Assembly (NCBI GenBank): GCA_963769435.1
Contig: CAVYLN010000002.1
Coordinates: 620,001-684,000 of the forward strand
DNA: 64,000 nt
DNA from: JADKAV01 sp963769435
GTDB lineage: Bacteria; Actinomycetota; Actinomycetes; S36-B12; UBA10799
Reading direction: 5' to 3'
Below the pieces are notes generated by a model, which saw nothing but the letters and a program-made list of their open reading frames with translations, made no database searches and had not been told where the DNA came from. Each line of letters opens with the position of its first letter. Position 1 is the first letter of the stretch. The position numbers and the translations under genes are program-made. Below, piece after piece: positions 56,063 to 64,000 of the stretch.

Positions 56063-57268
56063 TCATTCGTCCTGTTGGTAGCGGTGACTGCTGGTCCAGT
56101 AGGTGCGGCCCAGGGGGCTGGTCCAGACCAGATCGTGCGTAGGACTCTGGGGGTCTCGCTGCACACGCCACGCTGAGAAGGTCTTGGTGCGATGGTGGCG
56201 ACGGCACAACCCGGCCAGGTTGTCCGAGCAGGTCGCGCCGTCCGGGTGCGCCACGATGTGGTCGCAGTCGAAGAACTCGGCCCTGGCGTGACACCCGGGG
56301 AACCGGCACGTCACGTCCCGGGCTTTGACCGCCTCCCGGAGGTGCGCCGGGATCCGGTACTTGACCGTGCCCATGGCGGCCAGTTCGCCGGTCACCGGGT
56401 CGGTGACCAGTCGCCGCCAGCGCGCGTCGGGGGACATGCACAGGTCGCGGGCCAACTCCGAGCCGATCGGGCCGAGCCGTTTGGATTCAGGTGTCCAGTC
56501 GTTGTCCCCGATGAGGGCGTCGGCACCGATCACCACATCCACGTTGACCGTCACCGTGGTGTGCAGGTCGAGGAATCCGACCAGGGCGTCGGCCTTGCGC
56601 TGGTCCGCGGTGCGCTGCTCGCCCTGCTCGTACGGATCAGCGCAGTCCGGGGCATCTGCCAACTTCTCCAGGGCTTGCATGAAGATCTCGGCGTGCTCGG
56701 CCGACAGGTAGGCGTGGATGTCGGCCATCCCGTGCCCGGCCGGTCGCACCCACACCCCGCGCCGGCCCACCGCCTGCTGGCGCAATATCTCGTCGGGGTC
56801 CTTCTCACACGTCAGGGACAACAGTTTCCTGCGCAGCTGGTGACCGGTATGGGACTGGCCGAAACCGATCGCGATCAGTTCAAGCTCCTCCCGGCGCGGG
56901 TCGGGCACGTCGCTGAGCAGGTCCCGGATCAGATGTGCTTTCGGCAGGTCGATCCGGCCTTCGAACAGTGCCCCCCAGAGCAACTCCCGATCACACAGCC
57001 CCACTGCTGAATCCAGACGGTGGTCGGCGCTACGCGGCGAGATCACCAGCATCGTGGCCAACTCCTCCGCGGCCCCGGCGATCGGGTACCCCATCGCCTC
57101 GATCCGGGAACTCAACTCGGCCACCAACACCGCCGTCTGCGCCTGCTGCCGACGCATGCCCATCTCCGCCTCTCGGAGTGCATCGCACAACTCCTGGTCG
57201 TCCAACCCCCGCGCGTCCGCCAGCGCCGCGCTGACCGACGGGAAGGGGTCCACCAGGGGGGCTGTCAT
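56063..57268 (-). CDS. DUF222-HNH endonuclease, 13E12-type, copy 2
   Basis: 401 residues from ATG 57268. Domain structure and motifs match the copy at 43084-44289 (FPSVSAALADARGLDDQELC; FPGCHARAEFFDCDHIVAHP; GLCRRHHRTKTFSAWRVQRD). The two genes are in the same orientation, about 13 kb apart. A LexA-like box lies 9 bp upstream. Gene conversion or recombination between them is possible. Confidence 0.93.
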   Translation of the reverse strand: MTAPLVDPFPSVSAALADARGLDDQELCDALREAEMGMRRQQAQTAVLVAELSSRIEAMGYPIAGAAEELATMLVISPRSADHRLDSAVGLCDRELLWGALFEGRIDLPKAHLIRDLLSDVPDPRREELELIAIGFGQSHTGHQLRRKLLSLTCEKDPDEILRQQAVGRRGVWVRPAGHGMADIHAYLSAEHAEIFMQALEKLADAPDCADPYEQGEQRTADQRKADALVGFLDLHTTVTVNVDVVIGADALIGDNDWTPESKRLGPIGSELARDLCMSPDARWRRLVTDPVTGELAAMGTVKYRIPAHLREAVKARDVTCRFPGCHARAEFFDCDHIVAHPDGATCSDNLAGLCRRHHRTKTFSAWRVQRDPQSPTHDLVWTSPLGRTYWTSSHRYQQDE

Positions 57269-57277
57269 ACCAATATT

Positions 57278-57293
57278 AGAACATATGTTCGAT
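57278..57293. promoter_or_regulatory. LexA/SOS box, copy 2
   Basis: Read towards the gene: TCGAAC-ATAT-GTTCTA, with the same single mismatch and the same 9-bp distance to the ATG as copy 1. Confidence 0.75.
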
Positions 57294-57444
57294 ACATTTG
57301 CAAGGGGCTGGGGACATGTTCGCCAAGGATCTTGGCCGAACTGCTGGACACCCTATATAGCGTTCGTTATATTGGCGAAGGGCCACCTGGAGTTGACCGC
57401 CGCGTCCCCAGACACCTGTCCGTCGCTGACCGAAAGGACCCCCC

Positions 57445-59157
57445 ATGAGCACAACAGTCACAAGGACCCCGGAGCACTGGGACGTGGTCGTCGTCGGATC
57501 CGGCTTCGGCGGGTCCGTGGCCGCACTGCGCCTGAGTGAGAAGGGCTACAGGGTGCTCGTCGTGGAGTCCGGCCGGCGCTTCCGCGACGACGAGCTGCCG
57601 AAGACCTCGTGGCGCTTGCCCAAGTTCCTCTGGGCACCTGCGATGGGCATGTTCGGCATCCAGCGTCTGGCGCTGCTCAACGACGTGCTCGTACTGTCCG
57701 GCGCCGGAGTCGGCGGCGGTTCGCTGGTGTACGGCAACACCCTCTACGAACCCCTCGACGACTTCTACGCCGACAAGCAGTGGGCGCACATCACCGACTG
57801 GCGCGACGAACTGGCCCCGCACTACGAGCAGGCCAAGCGGATGCTCGGCGTCGTGGAGAATCCCGTGGAGACCCCCGCCGACAACGTGATGCTCGAGGTC
57901 GCCACCGACATGGGCGTGGCCGACTCGTTCCACCGCACGCATGTGGGCGTGCTCTTCGGCGAGCGGCCCGGCGAGGACGTAGCGGACCCGTTCTTCGGCG
58001 GCGCCGGTCCCGCCCGCACCACCTGCGACTCCTGCGGATCCTGCATGACGGGCTGCCGGCTCGGCGCCAAGAACACGCTGCCGAAGAACTACCTGCACCT
58101 GGCCGAGGGCCTCGGCGCGACCATCCAGCCGCTCACCACGGTCACCGCGATCACCCCGCAGGCCCAAGGCGGCTACCGCGTCTCGATGCGCGCGGCCGGA
58201 CCGGGCGCGGGCAGGCCCCCACGCCAGATGGTCACCGCCGACCACGTGGTGCTGGCCGCCGGGACTCTCGGCACCCAGAAACTCCTGCACACGATGAAGG
58301 ACGCCGGCGACCTGCCCGCCATCTCGGATCGACTCGGGAGACTGACCCGCACGAATTCGGAGTCCATCCTCACCGTCGAGGCACGTGACCTCGAAGTGGA
58401 CTACTCCCACGGACCGGCGATCACCTCCTCGATCCACCCCAACTCCCAGACCCACGTGGAACCCGTCCGCTACGGCCGGGGCAGCAACTTCATGGGGATG
58501 CTCAGCACCCTGCTCACTGAGGGCGACCGTCCCGGGGAGCCGTCGGTGCCACGGCGCAAACGTTTCTTCACGGCCCTGCGCAACGACCCGCGCTCCTTCC
58601 TGCGCTCACTGTCGGTGCGGCGGTGGTCGCAGCGCACTACCGTGATGCTCGTGATGCAGAGCCTGGACAACTCGCTGAACGTGTCGCTCAAGCGCAACAG
58701 GTTCGGCAAACGCACCCTGGCCTCCGAGCAGGGCACCGGGCAGCCGAACCCGGCGTGGATCCCTGAAGCGCACGAGGTGGCCACGCGGTTCGCGGAGAAG
58801 ACCGGCGGTGAGGCGCGCGGGACGTGGACCGAGGCCTTCAACGTCCCCATGACCGCACACATCCTCGGTGGCGCCCCCATCGGTGACAGCCCGCAGACCG
58901 GCGTCATCGACCCCTACCACCGCCTGTACAACTACCCCGGGATCCACGTCGTGGACGGTGCCGCCGTGAGCGCCAACCTCGGTGTGAACCCCTCGCTGAC
59001 CATCACCGCGCAGGCCGAGCGGGCCATGTCCTTCTGGCCGAACAAGGGTGAGGGTGACACCCGTCCGCAGCAGGGCAGCGCGTACGTCCCGATGGAGGCG
59101 GTGCGCCCGGTCGAGCCGGCCGTACCCGAGACCGCACCCGCGGCGCTGGTGTGGTGA
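57445..59157 (+). CDS. GMC oxidoreductase, ChoD-like
   Basis: 570 residues. The N-terminus WDVVVVGSGFGGSVAALRLS binds FAD, then GAGVGGGSLVYGN, a Cys-rich TCDSCGSCMTGCRLGAKNTL and the C-terminal VVDGAAVSANLGVNPSLTIT. The closest relatives I can recall are mycobacterial ChoD-type proteins, annotated as cholesterol oxidases, but the substrate is not proven. No signal peptide. Followed directly by a TetR gene whose start overlaps the stop. Confidence 0.87.
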   Translation: MSTTVTRTPEHWDVVVVGSGFGGSVAALRLSEKGYRVLVVESGRRFRDDELPKTSWRLPKFLWAPAMGMFGIQRLALLNDVLVLSGAGVGGGSLVYGNTLYEPLDDFYADKQWAHITDWRDELAPHYEQAKRMLGVVENPVETPADNVMLEVATDMGVADSFHRTHVGVLFGERPGEDVADPFFGGAGPARTTCDSCGSCMTGCRLGAKNTLPKNYLHLAEGLGATIQPLTTVTAITPQAQGGYRVSMRAAGPGAGRPPRQMVTADHVVLAAGTLGTQKLLHTMKDAGDLPAISDRLGRLTRTNSESILTVEARDLEVDYSHGPAITSSIHPNSQTHVEPVRYGRGSNFMGMLSTLLTEGDRPGEPSVPRRKRFFTALRNDPRSFLRSLSVRRWSQRTTVMLVMQSLDNSLNVSLKRNRFGKRTLASEQGTGQPNPAWIPEAHEVATRFAEKTGGEARGTWTEAFNVPMTAHILGGAPIGDSPQTGVIDPYHRLYNYPGIHVVDGAAVSANLGVNPSLTITAQAERAMSFWPNKGEGDTRPQQGSAYVPMEAVRPVEPAVPETAPAALVW

Positions 59158-59768
59158 GCGGGCGGGCGGGCGTCCAGACCCCTGCCGAGGAACGGATCCT
59201 GCGGGCGACCATCGACGGCCTGACCCAGTTGGATCCGGCGGCACTGACGCTGCAGCGGATCTGTCGTGCCGCCGACGTGACGCCTCCGACCGTCTACTAC
59301 CACTTCGGCAACAAGGACGGGATGATCGCCGCCGCGGTCGAGAGGTTGGTCTCGGACTGGCTGGCGATGATGGATGCGGCGGTGAACCGCGAGGGAGGTC
59401 TGGGACAGACCCTCGAACAAGCGGTCGGCGCGTGGGAGGCGACCATCACCTCCCCCGGCCGGCCGATCACCGTCTTCGCGTGGGTGACGCTACTGATGGC
59501 CGGCACCTCCGAGGAGTGCCGCGACGCTCTGGTCCGGGCCCGCGACCGCGCATTGACGCTGGTGTCGCAGGCCTTGGAGCCGCACATGGACGAAGCCATG
59601 GCGGCGCAACTGGCCAGCGTGGTCATCGACGCGGTGGTCGCCGCCGCCCTGCAGTACGAACTGGACAAGGACCGCACGGCGCTGCGGGCGCGACTCGATG
59701 GCCTGGTCGGGCTGGTCGGTGCAGCCGCCGCCACGCCGGGACCAGCGACCCCTGTGGCGCGGGGCTGA
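59151..59768 (+). CDS. TetR/AcrR family transcriptional regulator
   Basis: 205 residues from GTG 59151 (GTG 59154 is as likely). The N-terminal helix-turn-helix is DPAALTLQRICRAADVTPPT followed by VYYHFGNKDG. The C-terminal helical ligand domain follows. It overlaps the GMC oxidase stop and probably regulates that operon. Confidence 0.9.
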   Translation: MVSGRAGVQTPAEERILRATIDGLTQLDPAALTLQRICRAADVTPPTVYYHFGNKDGMIAAAVERLVSDWLAMMDAAVNREGGLGQTLEQAVGAWEATITSPGRPITVFAWVTLLMAGTSEECRDALVRARDRALTLVSQALEPHMDEAMAAQLASVVIDAVVAAALQYELDKDRTALRARLDGLVGLVGAAAATPGPATPVARG

Positions 59769-59771
59769 CCC

Positions 59772-60206
59772 GTGACGGCCGAGACGCCGACGAGCCGGCG
59801 GATCGATCCCGCCGACCTCATCGACGTCTTCGTCTACGTCGTGGTGCTCAACCTCGCGGTCGAGTACGTACCGGCCGTCCTCTCGGAGACCTTCACGCTC
59901 TCCCTGCTGACCGCCGTGCTGCTCAAAGCCGTCCTGGAAGTGGTGGTCATCCTCAAGCGCCGGGTCAAGGGTCGGTTCAAGGCCGCGGTCACACCCGTCG
60001 GCAAGGCCGCCGCACTCCTGACGCTCTGGCTGCTTCTGGTCAGCAGCAAGTTCGCCGTCCTGGAACTGGTCGACCTGGTCTTCGGCGACCAGGTCAGCCT
60101 CGGCGGGTTCTGGGCGGTCACCGGACTGATCCTGGCGCTGCTGATCTCACGAGCAGGCGTGCGGCGGCTACTCGCGGAACCCGACCCCGCACTGCGCGTC
60201 GACTAG
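59772..60206 (+). CDS. Small membrane protein
   Basis: 144 residues from GTG 59772, with four hydrophobic segments. No family is recognised. It starts 3 bp after the TetR stop, so probably in the same operon. Confidence 0.8.
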   Translation: MTAETPTSRRIDPADLIDVFVYVVVLNLAVEYVPAVLSETFTLSLLTAVLLKAVLEVVVILKRRVKGRFKAAVTPVGKAAALLTLWLLLVSSKFAVLELVDLVFGDQVSLGGFWAVTGLILALLISRAGVRRLLAEPDPALRVD

Positions 60207-60218
60207 GACCGATCAGCC

Positions 60219-61265
60219 CTACGGGCGCTGCGGGAAAGCACAGTCCGACACCGCCATGGCCCACGTGCCGCCGGCCGGCTGCTCCACCTTCGGCAACTGG
60301 AAGGTGGTGACCCCGTTGCCCCCGTACCTGATTCCAAGGATCGTGTAGAGCACCTCGTTGCCCCGGACGGGCTTCAGCTGCCCGTTGAGGGGCAGGTAGT
60401 TGGCGGGGACCTTGTCCGTGAAGAGGCTGACCTCGCCGCAGTACTCCGACCCGAACGGGGGCAGGCCCCGTCGGTTGTTGACGAACGCCTGGACCGGAGC
60501 GCCGGTGATCGGCGGGTACTCCGGCGCCGGGGTCAGTCCGGTGGCCTTCACCGGGAGCGTGCTGGCCAGGAACGCGATCTGGCCGGCTTCGCGGGTCGCC
60601 GGGAAGTTGTTCACCGGGAAGGATCCGTCGGTGGCCATCAGCCACCGGATGGGTTGCGGCTCGGGGTCGTCGAGGATCGGCGTGATGCCGGTCATCTTCG
60701 GCACCCCGAACGTGGAGATTCCGTCCCCGCCGAAACGGGTGCGCAGCATCGAGTACAGGACGGCGGAACGGTCATCCTCGAGGGTCAGCGTCCGTCCGTC
60801 CGCCGGGACGGTGTCCTTGACGTCCCAGTTGGGAGCCCCGGCGAACAGGAAAAGTCCGGTGTTCGGCCGGCCGTCGTCGTCGGCCGCCCCGAACCGGGCC
60901 TGGTACCGCAGTGTCACTTTGTCGCCGGCCTTGGACTTGATGACCGCACGTTTGGTCGCGTCCTTCGCGGAGACCGACTGGCCGTCCACGCTGGTGTCCG
61001 GCGCCTGCACCTTGTAGGTGCCCCGCGGAAGCCCCTTGAGAACCTTCTTCCCCGACACCGAGAGAGCCCTCGAGTAGCCTCGCGCCTTGCCCTTCACGCC
61101 GACCACGACGACCGGTACGGGCTGACCAGCGGTGTCGCCTTTGACGACGAGCTTCAGCCGCTTGGGTGGAACACTGCTGTCCGCGGTGGCGATGGCCGGA
61201 GCCATCACGGAGCCGGCAAGAGCCAGGGAGGTCGCGATGGTGAGGCTGGAGAGGAGTCGGCGCAT
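60219..61265 (-). CDS. Secreted protein with two tail-collar-like domains
   Basis: 348 residues. MRRLLSSLTIATSLALAGSV is a signal peptide ending near ATA. A small beta domain (about 32-120) precedes two phage tail-collar-like units, marked by YSMLRTRFGGDGISTFGVPK (about 190-210) and YTILGIRYGGNGVTTFQLPK (about 305-325). Collar domains are normally in phage fibres or microcystin-dependent-type proteins. A secreted tandem form suggests a trimeric surface adhesin. Function not known. Confidence 0.83.
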   Translation of the reverse strand: MRRLLSSLTIATSLALAGSVMAPAIATADSSVPPKRLKLVVKGDTAGQPVPVVVVGVKGKARGYSRALSVSGKKVLKGLPRGTYKVQAPDTSVDGQSVSAKDATKRAVIKSKAGDKVTLRYQARFGAADDDGRPNTGLFLFAGAPNWDVKDTVPADGRTLTLEDDRSAVLYSMLRTRFGGDGISTFGVPKMTGITPILDDPEPQPIRWLMATDGSFPVNNFPATREAGQIAFLASTLPVKATGLTPAPEYPPITGAPVQAFVNNRRGLPPFGSEYCGEVSLFTDKVPANYLPLNGQLKPVRGNEVLYTILGIRYGGNGVTTFQLPKVEQPAGGTWAMAVSDCAFPQRP

Positions 61266-61407
61266 GGGCGTCCTTCGGTCGCAGGCGGAACACCGGTGAA
61301 CGCGGCGCGTGGTTCTAGGACGTCACGCTAGCAAGGCCGGTTCCGCGCGCAGGGGGGCCACGTTCCGACTCTGCCCAAGACACCGACTGCTGAGTAGCGT
61401 CGTCCAC

Positions 61408-62838
61408 ATGAGTTCCGAGAACCGCCCCACCCGCACCGAGCACGACAGCATGGGCGAGGTCGAGGTGCCCGCAGAAGCCCTCTGGCGAGCCCAGACCCAG
61501 CGCGCACTGGAGAACTTCCCTATCAGCGGGACCACGCTCGAACCGGCACACATCGTGGCCATGGCCCGGGTCAAGAAGTCGGCCGCGCGGATCAACGCGG
61601 ACCTCGGGATCATCTCGGCCGCGCAGGCCGAAGCGATCTCCGCGGCTGCCGACCAGATCATCGGCGGAGCACATCATGACCACTTCCCGCTGGACGTCTA
61701 TCAAACCGGGTCGGGTACCAGCAGCAACATGAACATGAACGAGGTCCTCGCGTCGCTGACCTCCCGTTCGGGGGTCGATGCCCATCCCAACGATCACGTC
61801 AACGCCGGCCAGTCGAGCAACGACACGTTCCCGACCTCCATCCATGTGGCAGCGGTCGAGGCGACCACGCGCGAACTGATCCCCTCGCTCGACACGCTTG
61901 CGCAATCCCTGGAGGCGAAGGCCGACGAGTTCGCGGATCTCGTGAAGGCCGGCCGCACCCACCTGATGGATGCCACGCCGGTGACACTCGGCCAGGAGTT
62001 CGGTGGGTACGCCGCGATCGTGCGGCTCGGTATCGAGCGGCTCGAGGCGACCATGCCGCGGGTCGCCGAACTGCCGCTGGGTGGGACCGCGGTGGGGACC
62101 GGGATCAACACCCCACCCGGCTTCGCGCAGGCGGTGATCGACCACCTCGCCGAGGACACCGGCCTGCCCTTCACCGAGGCCCGCAACCACTTCGAGGCAC
62201 AGGGTGGGCAGGACTCGCTGGTGGAACTCTCGGGACAGTTGCGCACGATCGCGGTCGGCCTGATCAAGATCTGCAACGACCTGCGATGGATGGCCTCGGG
62301 CCCGACCACGGGTCTGGCAGAGATCCACCTGCCGGACCTGCAACCGGGTTCCAGCATCATGCCCGGCAAGGTCAACCCGGTGCTGCCCGAAGCAACGCTG
62401 ATGGTGTGCGCCCAGGTCATCGGCAACGACGCCGTCGTCGCGTACGCCGGCAGCAGTGGCAACTTCGAACTCAACGTGATGATGCCGGTGATGGCACGCA
62501 ACCTGCTGGAGTCGATCAGGCTGCTGACCCAGGTCTCACCCCTGCTGGCCTCTCGGTGCATCGACGGGATCGAGGCCGACGAGCAGCGGATGCTCCGGTA
62601 CGCCCAGTCCTCACCGTCCGTGGTCACCCCGCTCAACAGGTACATCGGCTACGAGCAGGCCGCCCGCGTGGCGAAAGCCGCGCTCGCAGAGGACCGGACG
62701 ATCCGCGATCAGGTGCTCGCGATGGGTTTCGTCGACAGCGGCGATCTCACCATCGAGCAACTCGACGAGGCACTCGACGTGCGCCGTATGGCCGGTCCGC
62801 AGCGCGATGATCACCGCCGCAGCGGTCCCGGGTCGTAG
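61408..62838 (+). CDS. fumC: Fumarate hydratase class II
   Basis: 476 residues from ATG 61408. Class II signature GSSIMPGKVNPVLPEA and the TGSGTSSNMNMNEVL and GQSSNDTFPTS motifs are present. It interconverts fumarate and malate in the TCA cycle. The C-terminal 28 bp overlap the convergent monooxygenase gene. Confidence 0.97.
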   Translation: MSSENRPTRTEHDSMGEVEVPAEALWRAQTQRALENFPISGTTLEPAHIVAMARVKKSAARINADLGIISAAQAEAISAAADQIIGGAHHDHFPLDVYQTGSGTSSNMNMNEVLASLTSRSGVDAHPNDHVNAGQSSNDTFPTSIHVAAVEATTRELIPSLDTLAQSLEAKADEFADLVKAGRTHLMDATPVTLGQEFGGYAAIVRLGIERLEATMPRVAELPLGGTAVGTGINTPPGFAQAVIDHLAEDTGLPFTEARNHFEAQGGQDSLVELSGQLRTIAVGLIKICNDLRWMASGPTTGLAEIHLPDLQPGSSIMPGKVNPVLPEATLMVCAQVIGNDAVVAYAGSSGNFELNVMMPVMARNLLESIRLLTQVSPLLASRCIDGIEADEQRMLRYAQSSPSVVTPLNRYIGYEQAARVAKAALAEDRTIRDQVLAMGFVDSGDLTIEQLDEALDVRRMAGPQRDDHRRSGPGS

Positions 62839-63956
62839 GTCACCTGTTTGGCCAGCGCAGAGGCGGCCACCCGCGACGGGGTGATGACATTGGCCGCCTG
62901 CCAGGCTGCGACGGCCACCGGGTTGCGCCAGGAACCGAAGCGGCCCATCAGCCGCGACATCCTCACCACGGAGGCCGTCCGGGCGTGCCGTTCGGACTCG
63001 TACTGCGCGAAGGCCGCCGTGTGGTCACCGGTCTCGTCGAACGCTCGGGCCAGCACCAAGGCGTCCTCGATGGCCATGCACCCGCCGAGGCCCAGGTTGG
63101 GGGTCGTGGGATGTGCAGCGTCCCCGAGCAGCGTCATCCGTCCCAGAGACCAGCGATCGACAGGATCGCGGTCGAACAGGTCGTTCTTCAGGATCGCCTC
63201 CGGCGGGGTCGCGGCGACCGCCTCCGGGAGTCCGCCGACCCAACCGTGCAGGATGCGCAAGAGGGTGTCCTTGCGCTGTTCGGGCGACTCCTGTCCTCCC
63301 GGATCCGTCCGGCGCGCGGTCCACCAGTACACGTGGCCAGGATCGAGCGGATGTACCGCCCCGCGCACTCCGCCTCCTTGCACCTCGGTCATCATCCCGG
63401 GGTCGGCCACCTCGAGGCGGGCAAGACCGCGGTAGGCCGTGTCCCCGCTGTACCGGGGGTTCTGCGCACCGAGCACCGCGCTGCGCACCACGGAGCCGAA
63501 CCCGTCCGCCCCGATCACCATGTCGGCGCGCAACTGCGATCCGTCGCTGAACTCGAGATCGACGCCCCCGGGATCCTGCCGGACGGTCACGAGGCGTTTG
63601 CCGGTGATCAATGCGTCACCGTCCAGGGGTTCCCGCAAGGCCGCGTGCAGGTCGGATCGGCGCACGACGTAGCCCAATCCGCCGGTCATCGTGGACACGT
63701 CGAACCCGGTGATGCTGCGGCCGCCGGGCGTGGCGGTCTGGGCCCAGCGGAAGGGCGAGACCTGCAGCTCCCAGAACCACGGCGCGACCCCGATCTCACG
63801 CAGGGACTTCAGAGCGCCGGGCCACAGACCGATGCCGGCACCAACCGCCTCGATGGCCGGCGCCTGCTCGTAGACGGTCGTCTCAACGCCCACCCGCCGC
63901 AGCGCCAGCGCCGTGCCCAGTCCCCCGATCCCGGCCCCGATGATCGCGATCTTCAC
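62811..63956 (-). CDS. FAD-dependent monooxygenase (PHBH fold)
   Basis: 381 residues. FAD-binding MKIAIIGAGIGGLGTALALR, the DG motif VIGADGFGSVVRSAVL and the GD motif LLGDAAHPTTPNLGLGGCMA are all intact. It resembles zeaxanthin-epoxidase/salicylate-hydroxylase-type enzymes. Substrate unknown. The last 44 bp of the window upstream hold nothing more. Confidence 0.92.
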   Translation of the reverse strand: MKIAIIGAGIGGLGTALALRRVGVETTVYEQAPAIEAVGAGIGLWPGALKSLREIGVAPWFWELQVSPFRWAQTATPGGRSITGFDVSTMTGGLGYVVRRSDLHAALREPLDGDALITGKRLVTVRQDPGGVDLEFSDGSQLRADMVIGADGFGSVVRSAVLGAQNPRYSGDTAYRGLARLEVADPGMMTEVQGGGVRGAVHPLDPGHVYWWTARRTDPGGQESPEQRKDTLLRILHGWVGGLPEAVAATPPEAILKNDLFDRDPVDRWSLGRMTLLGDAAHPTTPNLGLGGCMAIEDALVLARAFDETGDHTAAFAQYESERHARTASVVRMSRLMGRFGSWRNPVAVAAWQAANVITPSRVAASALAKQVTYDPGPLRR

Positions 63957-64000
63957 ACCGGGACTCTAGTCGGCCGGTGCCGCGAACAGTCGCCTCGGAC

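Noticed and set aside
1..64000. CRISPR array, rRNA genes, intact IS element or prophage
   Set aside because: No regularly spaced repeats, rRNA sequence, transposase or phage structural cluster was seen. The giant operon lacks recognisable capsid, terminase, sheath or tube proteins.

Overview
The window is GC-rich DNA from an actinobacterium. The evidence is the aroA-rsgA-hisN neighbourhood, a WS/DGAT acyltransferase, a ChoD-like GMC oxidase, two DUF222-HNH (13E12-type) genes behind mycobacterial-type LexA boxes, a TY-Chap/YbjN-like protein, and frequent GTG starts with 4-bp GTGA/ATGA overlaps. I cannot name the genus.

Layout. 1-8029 is mostly housekeeping: a partial WS/DGAT gene, aroA, rsgA, a DUF2231 membrane protein, hisN, an AI-2E-type transporter coupled to a membrane protein, and a GAF/PAS/GGDEF protein. 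8070-9652 holds a P450 whose 3' end is duplicated in tandem. 9673-11556 has CsbD, an RBBP9-like hydrolase, a membrane peroxiredoxin-like protein and initiator tRNA-fMet. 11557-21305 is an accessory region: structured repeats, lipoproteins, a pntB remnant, a hairpin-flanked HigBA-like toxin-antitoxin (TA) pair, YefM-YoeB and a large PLD/SF2/DUF3427 helicase.

21504-36579 (minus strand) is the most unusual locus. It is five giant genes, four of them joined by ATGA overlaps, encoding about 5,000 residues: an OmpA-tailed protein, a DUF6603-like beta-rich protein and three uncharacterised proteins. I cannot assign it to any described system.

36838-44289 carries a PIN-toxin module, an amine oxidase with a coupled 52-residue protein, a 58-residue Cys-rich protein, a flippase-like membrane protein, DUF2200, a secreted subtilase, a class-V aminotransferase-like enzyme and the first DUF222-HNH gene. 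44366-47131 is a candidate nucleotide-depletion module: DUF2075 helicase with a possible nuclease domain, MazG-like pyrophosphohydrolase and 5'(3')-deoxyribonucleotidase. 47365-54713 has the TY-Chap protein, DUF1622, an esterase, MazEF, a pRiA4b ORF-3-like protein and a secreted BNR/FnIII protein. 54762-57268 has two PIN-toxin modules and the second DUF222-HNH gene. 57445-63956 holds a GMC oxidase, TetR regulator, small membrane protein, secreted tandem tail-collar protein, fumC and an FAD monooxygenase.

Quality note: about ten otherwise convincing genes are interrupted by single-base frameshifts, each explained by a one-base change in a short G or C run. I treat these as probable consensus errors and annotate each gene across the shift.
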